A stretch of 64,000 nt of DNA, taken from positions 25,167,819-25,231,818 of the forward strand of contig NC_061868.1 in NCBI RefSeq assembly GCF_907164915.1, in the 5' to 3' direction. The position numbers and the translations under genes are program-made. The notes below the pieces were generated by a model. That model ran no database searches. It saw nothing but the letters and a program-made list of their open reading frames with translations, and was not told the origin of the DNA. This DNA comes from Impatiens glandulifera. Taxonomy: Eukaryota; Streptophyta; Magnoliopsida; Ericales; Balsaminaceae. The first letter of the stretch is position 1; each line of letters begins with the position of its first letter. Positions 1-11,239 of this stretch are shown in pieces.

Positions 1-182
1 TAGTCGCATACCAAGCTAGTTTGGAGTTGATGGACCACCCGCCACCAACACCAAACAACTACTTACCATATCACATAGTAGATGTACTATTTTTTCCTTT
101 GTCTTTTTTCTAGATTAGCTTGGTTGATTGTTTATTTAGTAGTAGTTAATTAATTAAAAAATATTGTTTTTGAATAAAATAG

Positions 183-708
183 GAATTTGTGGTGCTCGAC
201 ATTTCTGAAATGATTAACAATCATTTTATTGTTGATCGTCAAAGTGATATTGATATGTATTTGGATATAGACAACATTTTTTATGAGTTAAGTCAACGAT
301 TGATTGTTGTTTACATTTATGTCGTAATTTTGGTGTCTTATGATTCAGAATGTTTAATTTTAGGAGCTGCTTTTATTGGGTGAACAAATTGGTAGATATA
401 TTGAAACATGCATATTAGAAGAGAGCATCAATCTTAGAACACATTACCATTTAATTCCCGAACCTCAAGCATATTTTTCTTCAAATAAAAGAGGAACTAA
501 ATCATAATTATACAATAATTATCTCATTTTATTATGATAACAACCTATTGATTTTCTTTTTTTGAATTTGTAAGGGGCATATATAATGGAAGAAAAGATT
601 GGAGGTCTTGATTGTGGGCATAAATTTCATGTTGATTGCATAAAGAGATGGATACTTATAAATAATATTTTTTTCATCTGCAAATCTCCTGGAATTGCCT
701 ATAGCTGA
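183..708 (+). pseudogene. RING-H2 E3 ligase gene fragment, copy 1 (MBR/HIP1-like)
   Basis: Three exon-like pieces resemble the C-terminus of plant MBR/HIP1/RHG1A-type RING-H2 ubiquitin ligases. The first (about 189-286) ends in LDIDNIFYE, the second (from 366) reads ELLLLGEQIG, and the third (about 575-708) reads CGHKFHVDCIKRW and ends with TGA. In that family the order is LDxDNMSYE, then ELLALEERIG, then the RING. The donor expected after the GAG codon near 286 reads TTAAGT instead of GTAAGT. The segment holding the first RING cysteine pair (CVICQ in copy 2) is deleted near 500, and the CPIC position reads FFIC. The RING is therefore not functional. Family placement comes from motif recognition only. 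Confidence 0.6.
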
Positions 709-1205
709 AGAAAGATAATATTATTTTTAAGATTTGCAATAAATTTATAAAAAAATATCTTTAGTTTGTTTTAAGAACATAAATCTTCAAAATATTAAAT
801 CTTAATAATTCATGTTAGATAGATTTTAGTTTTAAATTTATAATTTCTTTTCTCAATCTTTTGAAATTATCATGGATGGTTAACAAGATTCATTCTAAAA
901 CATTAATAATAATAATAATAATAATCAAACTAAAAAAATAAGATGTATAATAATGGTCTTTATCCATCATACCTACAAACAATCTCCCAAGATGGTGAAT
1001 TGATTTGATGCAAAGTTAAAATCTCACAACTGAAACAGGATATTAGATTCAAGATTCAACATGTACTATAAAAACATAAAATATGAATACATAAGGAAAG
1101 TGAAGATATGTAGCAATTATATTAAAAATTCACAGCAAACAAATAAGAAAAGTATTTTTAATTATAATTTGTTAGTGACCCATCTCTTTCGGGAACAATA
1201 TTTAG
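318..1205. repeat. Direct duplication, left copy
   Basis: About 890 bp are repeated at 1592-2451. The copies share the RING-H2 exons, the intron, and about 700 bp of 3' flank that includes an (AAT)n run near 900-925 and the shared end GTGACCCATCTCTTTCGGG. Homology stops sharply after that end. Confidence 0.85.
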
Positions 1206-1591
1206 GGTGAGCATATCTTGGGTTGACACAAACCCTAACCCAAAATATTAATTTGGTTAAGTTAATTTGGGTTGGGTTCAGTATAGGTTGGGTTAGGTTA
1301 ACCAAATTACTCAAATTAAATATATTTAATTTAATTATGTCATATCAATCCAATATAAACTAACAATTTTTAAACCACAATATATTGTTTTAATTTTTAC
1401 TACGTTGATCTCCATTACAGTCAAATAGAAAATAATTGTTAGAAACTAAAATTAACTTAAGCGGCCAACGATTACAAGGTTATGAATATTTAAATTAAAT
1501 AATGAAAAAAAGGAGAAATTGTTAGATAAATTAGATAATTAATTAGTAAGTAATTAATTATCTAAAGAACTTAACCAAATCCATTATTTGT
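1206..1591. other. Spacer with GGTTGGGTT-rich patch
   Basis: No gene is seen. Near 1255-1305 the DNA repeats short GGGTTGGGTT/GGTTAGGTTAACC words. The right end carries a perfect 35-bp hairpin, listed separately. The patch may be a small transposon insertion between the duplicated copies, but I cannot define its ends. Confidence 0.4.
1531..1565. repeat. Perfect inverted repeat, 15-bp arms
   Basis: The arm TTAGATAATTAATTA (1531-1545), the loop GTAAG, and the exact reverse complement (1551-1565) form a perfect hairpin. It is AT-only in the arms. Its role is unknown; it may be a MITE remnant. Confidence 0.8.
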
Positions 1592-1966
1592 GTGTCGTAA
1601 TTTTGGTGTCTTATGATTAGAATGTCTAATTTCAGGAGCTGCATTTATTAGGTGAACAAATTGGTAAACATGTTGAAACAGGCATATCACACTGAGACTC
1701 AAGCATCTTTTTCTTCAAATAAAGGAGGAACTAATGGTTTTTGTGTTATATGTCAGGTAATCATATTTATACAATAACTATCTTCTTTTATTATGATAAC
1801 AACATATTGATTTTCTTTTCATGAATTTGTAGGACGCATATATGATGGAAGAGAAGATTGGAGGTCATTATTGTGGCATGAATTACATGTTGATGGCATA
1901 ATGAGATGGCTACTTATAAACAACATGTGTCCCATATGCAAATCTCCTAAAATTGCCTGTAGCTGA
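1592..1966 (+). pseudogene. RING-H2 E3 ligase gene fragment, copy 2
   Basis: This second copy of the 318-1205 segment keeps ELHLLGEQIG-like residues and, near 1735-1755, the first RING pair CVICQ followed at once by a GT splice donor. The next exon starts after TTTGTAG near 1832 with DAYMMEEKIGG. One base is missing near 1875, so CGHE... is read out of frame, and the conserved CIKRW position has lost its cysteine. The distal CPICKSP is intact and TGA follows at 1964-1966. Copy 2 is damaged where copy 1 is sound and the reverse, so both decayed independently after duplication. Confidence 0.6.
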
Positions 1967-2451
1967 AGAAAGATAACTTCTTTTTAAGTTTTAAAATCAT
2001 TTATAAAAATATCTTTAGTTTGTTTTAAGAACATAAATCTTCAAAATATTAATTGTTAATAATTCATGTTAAATAGACTTTGGTTTTAAAATTTATAATT
2101 TTTTTCTCAAAAATTTGAAATTATCATGGGTGGTTAACAAGATTGATTCTACAACATTAATAATAATAATAATCAAACTAAAAAAATAAGATGTATAATA
2201 ATGGTCTGTATCCATCATACCTACAAACAATCTCCCAAGATGGTGAATTGATTTGATGCAAAGTTAAAATCTCACAACTGAAATAGGATATTAGATTCAA
2301 GATTCAACATGTACTATATAAACATAAAATATTAATACATAAGGAAAGTGAAGATATGTAGAAAATATATTAAAAAAGAAAATAAATAAGAAGAGTATTT
2401 TAAATTATAATTTGTTAGTGACCCATCTCTTTCGGGAACAATATTTGGGTA
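1592..2451. repeat. Direct duplication, right copy
   Basis: This is the right copy of the tandem segmental duplication. It carries fewer AAT units (near 2158-2175) and small indels relative to the left copy. About 385 bp of unrelated DNA separate the copies. Confidence 0.85.
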
Positions 2452-2456
2452 ATGAT

Positions 2457-2759
2457 TTTTTAAAATGAAATTGTCCCCAAATCACGAGACTCACATACCA
2501 CTATGAACAAAAATGACAAAAAGAACAACTCATTAATAATATATATTAGTTATAGTCTAGCCATATAGAACTAACATATCATTAATAATCTAAAACACTT
2601 TAATGAATTAATTTATTTCTGAAAATTAACAGAGTTTACCTTATTCAAGACTTTATTTAATATGACTTATTTAAATAATCCATATTAATCTCACTTATTA
2701 TTTCTTCAACTAATTTAGTAATTAAAATATCAAAATAGTTTTAAAAAATAAAAATTATG
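2457..2759. other. AT-rich DNA without visible gene
   Basis: No open frame, repeat array or recognisable element was seen in this stretch. Confidence 0.5.
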
Positions 2760-4565
2760 TTAAACAGATCAAAAATACGTATATTAATGTCAAAGACATA
2801 TTAGATAGAGCAAAAAACAAATTAAACGGACCGAAATTATTTAATGTGTCAAAAGAGTGTTAAACAGGTCAAAATATGTTAAAAATGCCAAAATATATTA
2901 AACGTGTCAATAATGTGTTAAACGTGCCAAAAACATTTTAAACGTGTCAAATACGTGTTAAACGTACTAAAAACATGTTAAACGTGCCAAAAATGTGTTA
3001 CACATACAAAAACTTGTCAAACATATAAAAAAACATGTTAAACGTGCCAAAACATGCTAAATATATAAAAAAAACATATTAAACATGTTTAATATGACAA
3101 AAACGTGTCAAAAACGTGAATAACATGTTAAACGTGCCAAAACGTATTAAATAGGCCAAACGGTGTAAAACATATCAAAAACGTGTTAAACGTGTCAAAA
3201 ACGTGTTAAATATGTCAAAAACGTATTAAACATGTTTAATATATGAAAAACATGTTAAACATGCCAAAAACGTGTATAATATGTTTAAAGTGTTAAACAT
3301 GTTATAATGTCAAAAACATGTTAGATTTGTTAAAAACCTTGTAAATGTGCTAAATGTGCCAAAAATGTGTAAAACGTGTCAAAAATATGTTAAACATCTC
3401 AAAAACATATTAAACATGTCAAAAATTTGTTAAACACGTCAAAAACGTGTTGAAAATGTAAAAAATCCGTTAAACGTGCCAAAAATCAGAAAAAATTTAA
3501 CGTGTGAGAACGTGTCAAAAACGTGTCAAAAGTGTATCAAAAACGTGTTAAACATGTCAAAAATGTGTTAAACGTGTCAAAACGTGTTAAGCGTGCAAAA
3601 ACGTGAAAAACATGTTAAACTTGTGAAAACTTGTTAAATATTTTAAAATGTCAAAAACGTGTTAGACTTGTCAAAAAAAGTTTTAAATGTGTTAAATATA
3701 CCAAAAATGTGTTAAACATGTCGAAAATGTGTTAAACATGTCGAAAATGTGTTAAGCATGTCAAAAACATGTTAAACGTGACAAAAATATGTTAAACGTG
3801 CCAACAATGTGTTAAATGTGTGCCAAAAACGTGTCAAACATACAAAAATGTGTTAATACGTGTCAAAGACGTGTTAAACGTGCCAAAACGTATTATACAT
3901 GCCAAATAATGTTAAACATATCAAAAATGTGTTAAATATGTGAAAAACGTGTTAAACATGTCAAACACATATTAAATGTGTTTAATATGTCAAAAACGTG
4001 TTAAACATGTCAAAAACGTGAAGAACATGTTAGACGTGTTAAACATGTTATAATGTCAAAAACGTGTTAGACTTATTAAAAACGTTTTAAATGTGTTAAA
4101 CGTGCCAAAAATTTGTAAAACGTGTCAAAAATATGTTAAAAATGTCAAAAATTTGTTAAACATGTTAAAAAAACATGTCAAAATGTGTTAAATATGTCAA
4201 AATGCGTTAAAGGTGCCAAAAATGAGAAAAAAATTTAATCGTGTGAAAACGTGTTAAATGTGTCAAAAATGTGTTAAACATGTCAAAATGTGTTAAACGT
4301 GTCAAAACGTATTAAGCGTGCAACACGTGTTAAATGTGTCAAAAACGTGTTAAATTAATTAAAACGAGTTACATACTTATTTAAAAAAAACGTATTAAGC
4401 GAGTCAAAATAGATCAAACGAATCAAATATTAAATAAACGAGTTAAAGACGTATTAAATTAGGTAAAACGAATCAAATAACTATTAAACGGATCAAAACG
4501 TGTTAACCGGGACAAAAACGTGTTAAATATTAAATGAGTAAAAAACGTAATAAATGTGTTACAAA
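2760..4565. repeat. Degenerate 20-bp minisatellite array
   Basis: About 90 imperfect copies of a unit near CGTGTTAAACGTGTCAAAAA occupy 1.8 kb. Common variants change GTC to GCC and CGTG to CATG. A distinctive variant block (ATAATGTCAAAAACGTGTTAG followed by a GTTTTAAATGTG-like run) recurs near 3303, 3645 and 4050. A second marker (AAAAAT.AGAAAAAAATTTAA) recurs near 3480 and 4219. These markers show higher-order repetition. The array has no coding potential. Confidence 0.9.
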
Positions 4566-4870
4566 CTGTTGTTTGTCTCGATCGTGTCGTTTGTGCCGTT
4601 CATGCCGTTCGTGTCGTTCGTGGCGATTTAAAATAAATCAATTCAAAATTTGAATTCATTTGATTTGAAAAATATGGCCATTAAATTATAAGCGAGAAAA
4701 AGGGTTTATATATAAGACATAATTGCATACTTGATGTTCAAGTTTCTTTAAATATAAGTCATCAATTGAGTACACTTGAAGTTCAAGTTTCTCTCTTTTT
4801 TACATACGAACATAAGACATCAATTGCATACTTAAAGTTCAATTTCTCTCTATTTCGCATTCGATTATAA
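4566..4870. repeat. Short GTCGTTCGTG repeats and a triplicated ~55-bp unit
   Basis: At 4568-4628 a 9-10-bp word (GTGTCGTTCGTGCCGTTC-like) is repeated. At about 4710-4855 three copies of a unit follow that reads roughly AAGACATCAATTGCATACTT, then GAAGTTCAAGTTTCTCTC. No gene is seen. Confidence 0.6.
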
Positions 4871-5014
4871 TCCATCGTTGGACGGGAAACAACATTATCA
4901 TCATCTTCGTCATGGATCAATAGATTGATTTTAACATGACTCGATTGGAAGATAATGTTTCAATTATTGATGATATGAGTATAAAATTCACTAATTGTAA
5001 TGGTTAACCCCCGG

Positions 5015-5110
5015 TCTTTGTCCCGTTCCATAGCTTAGAACATGTTTGTGAGACACATGGCAATATGGAAGGACTACCACGAGTAAGCTCGAGGTTCGAT
5101 GCATTTCAAT
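5015..5110 (+). repeat. Possible tRNA-derived SINE head, copy 1
   Basis: TAGCTTAGA at 5031 resembles a Pol III A box (TRGCNNAGY), and GGTTCGAT at 5093-5100 resembles a B box (GGTTCGANNCC). The same arrangement and flanking words recur at 22436-22510. The box spacing (62 and 57 bp) is longer than in a tRNA. I see no clear poly-A or poly-T tail or TSD, so this stays a candidate. Confidence 0.3.
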
Positions 5111-5465
5111 GTTTGAAAGCAAAAGAAACACTGGTCTTACCCATGTAATAGGGTGGGTGACTTGGATTCGAAACGTGTACGGGACTAGGACACGAGCATT
5201 CATGTATTGATAGGTATTGTCTCGTTTTTTAAAGATCCCAAGCTCTTTATTCTCCTATGTGAAGATATGGATGATAAATTCGATCTCGTGCAGATGATTA
5301 TCCAAGATATTAACTTGCGGGGAAGGTGACCATGAGAATCATGTTCATTTATATTTTTGGTTGCATTTTCCATGGCCGCAATTCTTCGAAAGTTTGATTA
5401 TTCCAGGCATAATCATAGAGAGAGTTTCAACTTTCCGACTGGGGAAATTTTCTCTTTTTTATGAC
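5111..5465. other. Unassigned sequence
   Basis: There are only short open frames with no recognisable domain. This may be the body of the element that starts near 5015, but no boundary can be shown. Confidence 0.3.
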
Positions 5466-5469
5466 TTTC

Positions 5470-5705
5470 AGGGTATATCTAGTGGAATCGATACGTTTTG
5501 CTCTTGTGATAATCATCGGGATAACCGCCCGAGTGAGCATAAACGGTGATTTCAACACCTAAACCTATACGGGAGTGTTTTCTATTTTGTTTTTGTCCCT
5601 AAGGGTATCGGGAGGACGACACATTCTACTATTGTGATAGTCATTGGGGCAGCCCCTCGAGTTAGTATGAACAATGACTTCACCTCGACCTGAAGGGGAT
5701 TTTTG
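5470..5705. repeat. Diverged tandem duplication of ~120 bp
   Basis: Two head-to-tail copies share TTGTGATAATCAT(C/T)GGG, then CCCGAGTGAGCATAAACG and GTGATTTCAACACC-like words, followed by a run of T. The second copy starts near 5600. There is no convincing coding frame. Confidence 0.6.
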
Positions 5706-5896
5706 TAGATATATTTTTTTGGAGCCTTGAGTCTAGCTCTCTCTATTCTTTAATACAAAGGGGAATTAGACATTCTTTATCAAATTGCGGTTTTGGCTTG
5801 GCTTTTGGGGGTTTATTCCAATTCTTTTTCAAAAGCCTTCCCTTGAGGGTTAGTTTTCATGATAATCGCGTAGCGCGAAAACGAGCTTATTAAGAA

Positions 5897-7412
5897 TGTT
5901 AGGAAAGGAGACAACAATAAGGATATTCACAACCTTGATAAGGATATTCACTAGAAGATTTGGTTTGATTACAACGCGTACACAAACCCAATCGGACAAC
6001 CAGGACTTAGACACTGTCTGTTTCCGAACTCCTAGCACACAACACTCTATTAACAAAAATGGATTCTGTCAACTTACAATACTGAAAACTCACACATAAT
6101 GAATAGTGTGTAATATAACTTTAACAATCTAGTAAACTTGAGATACTCTTTGAATTTGAGAGCTTGAGAGCTTGATTCAGAAAAGCTTGAGATTCATGAA
6201 AACACTAGCATAAAACGGGCAACTACAAATTGTCCTCCAGCTTCTTCTTAAATAGGCAAAAGGCAACAGACAAATTTGATGAAGATGACACTTTTCCTAA
6301 TTTTGGTTGGGTAAGAGCCATAATAGTACATCAGGGAATATGCGCTTTTGATCATGGATGTACTAAATGAAGATAGTGCGCCGAATATCATTAATGGGAT
6401 CATGGTGTACTGGAAATGTACATCACATGGAATATGAATTGCTTTGACAGTCTTTAATATGTTTAGCTTAGTTGCTGTGACAGACTGCCAATACCGGATG
6501 CTTAATCAAATACCGAATTTGATCAAGTATTGGAGACGCTTCATAAAATCAGGCTCCTGATATAATACCGAAAGGCTGATATAATACCGAACTGGTAAAA
6601 TACCGAAAACGTCCTGATATAATGCCGAACTGGTAAAATACAGGAAGGCTTGAATACCGAAGTCATATAAAACCGGACGCGCTTCTTAAATACAAAAAAC
6701 ATATAAAACCAGAAGTGCTCCATATAAAATACCGAAGTTGATTAAATACCGAAATTGTTCAACTAACGGATATAAAACTGATCTCAATAAAATACCGGAC
6801 ACACTCCTAATAAAATACCGAACTCGATAAAATACCGGACGCGCTCCTTCAGAACCGAACTTGATATAAAACCGATCTCGATATAAAACCGATCTTCATA
6901 TAAAACCGAATGCGCTCCTTATCAAATACCGAACTCGATATAAAACCGGAAGCGCCTATCCAAAATACTTAAAGCATATAAAACCGTAAGTGCTCCATAT
7001 AAAATACCGAAGTTGATCAAATATCGAATTTCATCAACTACCGGATGCACTCCTTATAAAATACCAAACTCGATAAAATATCGGATGTGCTCCTTCAGAA
7101 CCAAACTTGATATAAAACAGATCTCAATATAAAACCAATCTCGATATAAGACTGATCTCGATATAAAACTGGACGCGCTCCTTATAAAATACCTAACTCG
7201 ATATAAAACCAGAAGCGTCTATCCAAAATACTATTTTGGATATAAAACCGGATGCGCTTTGCAGAATACCGAAGTTGATCAAATAACGAAGTTGATCAAC
7301 TACCGGACAACTTTCCGTTACGATTTTCTTCACTGTGATCCTACACATAATCAATAACACAAATCAGTTTTATTGATACACTGAAAAATTGATCAAAGAC
7401 TTTAATTTAATA
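5897..7412 (-). repeat. F element 3' LTR (LTR1)
   Basis: It begins on the plus strand with TGTTAGGAAAGG and ends with CTTTAATTTAATA next to a polypurine tract. Compared with LTR2 it lacks about 200 bp near its U5 end, so the conserved hairpin block survives only as its tail at 5925-5952. A TATA-like TATTTAAG lies on the minus strand near 6245-6252. The middle carries the TATAAAACCGA array. Confidence 0.75.
6490..7310. repeat. Array of ACCGA/ACCGGA-TATAAAA words in F LTR1
   Basis: Words such as GATATAAAACCGATCTC, AAAATACCGAACTCGATA and CCGGACGCGCTCCTT alternate with a loose period near 20 bp. The same array lies in LTR2 (10375-11140) and in the F-type LTR at 59760-60330, so it belongs to this LTR family. 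Confidence 0.8.
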
Positions 7413-7605
7413 ATTTCTTCCTTTTTGATTATTTAAAATAAAATTTCAAAACCTGGTAATTTTATAATGTTGATTCATTATCCTAAGTTAATTCATAACT
7501 TTAATCTAACAATTTCTCTCTCTTTGATTGTTTAGAATAAATTATCAAAACCAGTTATTTATATCTAGCAATTTCTCATTTTTTGATAATTTTATCCTAA
7601 AATTA
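7413..7605 (-). other. Multiple polypurine tracts of F
   Basis: Three copies of the plus-strand pattern AATTTCT(C)n then TTTTTGATTATTT begin at about 7413, 7511 and 7575. On the minus strand each is a purine-rich tract next to an LTR start. The second copy is preceded by ACTTTAATCTAACA, a duplicated LTR terminus. Repeated PPTs are known from sireviruses. Confidence 0.65.
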
Positions 7606-7754
7606 TTAAAACCAATAATTGATCATATCTTAAACGGGCATCAATCAATTTTCCCTGTTTGAGAATCAATTCAAGAAATGCAATTAATCAAGAGTAAAGA
7701 TTCAACAAAAGTATTTCAAAGAGTTCATAATGAAAGGACAGTAAGTATATGAAT

Positions 7755-9545
7755 TTAGTGTCCCTCCCTTGTGTTTTTGTCTTCTCTTTCTTCAATGTCC
7801 TCTAGTATTTTGGTCACAAGGTTTCCACTAGTACAACCACCAGAACTCCTTCCACATCCTCTTCCTCTTGGAGCTCTAGAGCCACTACCTCGGAAAGTAG
7901 GAGGTTCAGGTGAAGGATGATACTTAAAAGGATTTTGAGATTCCTTCCGTCTTGACCAAGAGCTACGAGTGATAAGACTATCCTGATTTACCATCTCTTG
8001 CAATTCCATATTGTCGTAGTCATCAGCATCGACAAGTTATTTTGCGGCCTCAACAACTGCATTTTCATTGTCTTGGAATCTGCATGCAACCACCTCGGCT
8101 TCGTTTAGTCTTTCTGCATCGGCAGCATTGAATGATTTAGTTATCTCCATCATTTGGGATGCAAGAAGATCAATTGAAGACTTAGTTTCTCCATGAAGAT
8201 TAAAGGTCTTGTTGAAGAATGTTTTATCTTGTTAAGTTGTTGTCTCATCCTGTATATCTCTTGAGTATTTTGCAAGACATTTCCATCTGTTGACTTATGA
8301 GCCATAACCAACTCATTATGCGTATTTGAGGAAGATGTTTGCAAGCTCTTTATTCGATTTAATCTTGAGCTGAAGGATTGGAAGGCTTCTTTCCACGGAG
8401 CCTCAGCCTCCATTACAACTTGGCGAATATCCACTGTTTTAGGAGACTCTTACTCGAAGTGAGAATGAGTAGATAGTTTGGAGCGAATAGGGATGGACCG
8501 AATAGGGAGAGCATGAGAACTAACCTAAATGGACGATTCTGGTTGTGGATTCTGTTGTTTCGTTTGAGGTACATAAATTATAGCTCGACAATCGACTTCT
8601 TCTTCAAGAATCTCATGGATAAGTTTACGGATGCACCCCGAAACTTCTTTAGATTTGGAAGACTTACCCGAGGTAGAGTGAGCAGGGGTCAAGTTTTTGG
8701 ATTTCTGAACTTCAGTTTCTTTCTCGTTAGCCGACTACTCTAGACGAAATAATTCAATATCGGTCAGTGGAGCATTTTCAACTTGATGAGAAGATGAGGG
8801 AACCTCGTCAACTACGGACGAGAGTTTTGAACAAGCTTGATCTCCCTCATCTTCTCTTTTACTTTCTTATACTTAGAGGAGGTAATGTCTGTTGATACTC
8901 TTTCACTAGATAAGGGGTCCTCTATCTGCAAACTTGTCTCAATACGTTCCCAGTCTTGCCTTGGAATGTGATACTACTCTTTAGCGCATGGCCCCCTTAC
9001 TTTATAAATATGGTATATTTCATGACGTCATTCTTCTAAAGAAGTCCTCTCCTGCTCGATTAGATACTTCTTCGATTTTTCTTTTTTCCTTTAAATATCT
9101 GCTTAGATCGGTAGATAAATCAAACCTTGTTTTGAGGAGTAAGAATATCTTCAATGAAGTCCATAGGCTCGTCCTCATCATAATAGTTCAGATCAATTCG
9201 AGGAGACTGAATTCTAGATTCATTTAAGCTGGAAGATTCAGCACTATTCACATATTTAAGGGAAATAGAGCAATACTCCTCCATTAGCCCACTTAGATGA
9301 TTAACAACATCCGCATTCGTTCTTGCAGTGTCAGTAAATGGATCAAAGTTCTTTATGTAGTTTTTATAGTATGGAAACACAACACGACCTCTTGCAAGGG
9401 CTTCCACAAATTCACTTCTTTTGAGGGCTTCAGAAACATTTTTAGTTTTGGTCAAGGAGAAGATTACATTTTCCAATCTCAGCAATTCAGACCATTTCTC
9501 AACCTCTACAATGTCTGGAAGCACTTCACTAAACCTTGTGCATAA
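7755..9545 (-). pseudogene. x3-type accessory ORF of F, 3' part, broken
   Basis: Three minus-strand open pieces are separated by stops and frameshifts: 9524-9120, 8434-8150 and 8009-7755. The first reads WSELLRLENVIFSLTKTKN, matching the helical middle of x3 in element A (near 43090-43340). The last is rich in Gly, Arg and Ser (RGSGSRAPRGRGCGRSSGG), like an RGG tail, and ends with TGA at 7755. The N-terminal VDF domain is missing and the frame abuts LTR2. The function of the family is unknown; coiled coil and RGG-like tail suggest nucleic-acid or particle binding, as inference only. Confidence 0.6.
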
Positions 9546-9563
9546 AGGGGGTTGATCGAGTAT

Positions 9564-11234
9564 TGTTAATTGTAAAAAACCTTCGTTCGATATTAACTCT
9601 ATTAGAAATTAATATATGTTTCTATTCTACGTAAGTTGTCACAAACTCTTGAACAACGTTCAAGAGCGGAAATGTTTATTTAGACTTAAAGCGACAAATA
9701 AAAAGTAGGACAATTCTGAATATAAAGAACACAAGATACAAGGATTATTTATGGATGTTCGGAGCAAATTCTCATACGTCATCCCTTCTTCTCAACCTTG
9801 AGAAGGATATTCACTAGAAGATTTGATTTAATTACAATGCATACAAACTCATTTGGACAACCAAGACTTAGACACTGCCTGTTTCTAAATATATAGCACA
9901 CAACACTCTGTTGATAGAAACAATATTTGTCAACTTACAATATTGAAAACTCACACATAATAAATAGTATGTAATATAACTTTAACAATCTAGCAAACTT
10001 AAAAAACCCTTTGAACTTGACAGCTTGAGCGCTTGAAAGATTGATTCAGAAAAGCTATAGATTCGTGAAAATACTAGCATAGAACGGGCAAATACAAATT
10101 GTCCTCCAACTTCTTCTTAAATATGCAAAAGGCAATGGACAAATTTGCTGCAGAGGACACCTATCCTCATTCGGTTGGGTGAGTGCAAGAATAGTACATT
10201 AGAGAATATGCGTTTTTGGTCGTGGATCTACTAGATGAAGATAGTGCGTTGAATATCATTAATACGATCAAGGTATATTGGAAACGTACATCACATGGAA
10301 TTTGAATTGATTTGGCCCGTGGTAGTCTTTAACATATTTAGCTAAGTTCTTATGACAGACTGCTAATACCAGATGCTTGATCAAATACCGAATTTGATCA
10401 AGTACCGGAGATGCTTCATAAAACCAGGCTCTTGTAAAATACCGGAAGGCTGATATAACAACGAACTAGTAAAATACTAGAAGCGTCTTATATAATACCG
10501 AACTTGTAAAATACCAGAAGGATTGAATAAAACCAAAATCATATAAAACCGGACATGCTTCTTAAATACCCAAATCATATAAAACTAGAAGCTCTCCATA
10601 TAAAATACCGAAGTTGATCAAATACCGAATTTGATCAACTACCGGATATAAAACCGATATCAATAAAATACCATATGCGCTCCTGATAAAATATCGAACT
10701 CGATAAAATACTTGACGCGCTCCTTCAGAACCGAACTTGATATAAAATCAATCTCGATATAAACCGATCTCGATATAAAACCCAAAGCGCTTCATATAAA
10801 ATATTGAAGTTGATCAAATACCGAATTTGATCAACTAGCGGATATAAAACTGATCTTAATAAAATACTGGACGCGCTCCTTATAAAATATTGAACTCGAT
10901 AAAATACCGAACGTGCTCCCTTAGAACCGAACTTGATATAAAATCGATCTCAATTTAAAACCGATCTCGATATAAAATCGATCTTGATATAAAATCGGAC
11001 GTGTTCCTTATAAAATACCGAACTCGATGTAAAACCAGAAGACCCTATCCAAAATAACGATTTAAATATATAACCGAATGGACTTTGAAGAATACCGAAG
11101 TTGATCAAATACCAAATTTGATAAACTATCGGACAACTTTCTGTTTCGGTTTTCTTCACTTTGATCTTACACAATCAATAACACAAATCAGTTTTATTGA
11201 TACACTGAAAATTGATAAAAACTTTAATCTAACA
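9564..11234 (-). repeat. F element 5' LTR (LTR2)
   Basis: It runs from TGTTAATTG to AATCTAACA on the plus strand, about 1.67 kb. It holds the conserved hairpin block (9751-9816), a TATTTAAG TATA-like box on the minus strand near 10118, and the TATAAAACCGA array at 10375-11140. No primer binding site lies to its left, where one is expected for a minus-strand element, so the deletion removed it. Confidence 0.75.
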
Positions 11235-11239
11235 AAGGA

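Larger units (their letters stand above)
5897..11234 (-). mobile_element. Copia-type element F, internally deleted
   Basis: Two related LTRs in minus orientation flank about 2.15 kb of internal DNA. LTR1 (3' LTR) is 5897-7412 and LTR2 (5' LTR) is 9564-11234. The outer flanks AAGAA (5892-5896) and AAGGA (11235-11239) fit a 5-bp TSD with one change. No PBS, gag, protease, integrase or RT can be seen. The interior holds only pieces of the x3-type accessory ORF and several polypurine tracts. F is thus a non-autonomous derivative that lost its 5' internal region up to the LTR. Confidence 0.7.

Noticed and set aside
2760..4565. Regular short repeats considered as a CRISPR array
   Set aside because: There are no unique spacers, units are degenerate and contiguous, and the setting is plant DNA.
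5850..6099. Overlapping 67- and 68-residue frames at the F LTR border
   Set aside because: They cross the LTR boundary and are not preserved in the two other F-type LTRs.
9564..11234. LTR2 of F as a solo LTR
   Set aside because: The outer flanks of LTR1 and LTR2 give a near-matching TSD, and the interior carries x3 sequence, so one element explains both.
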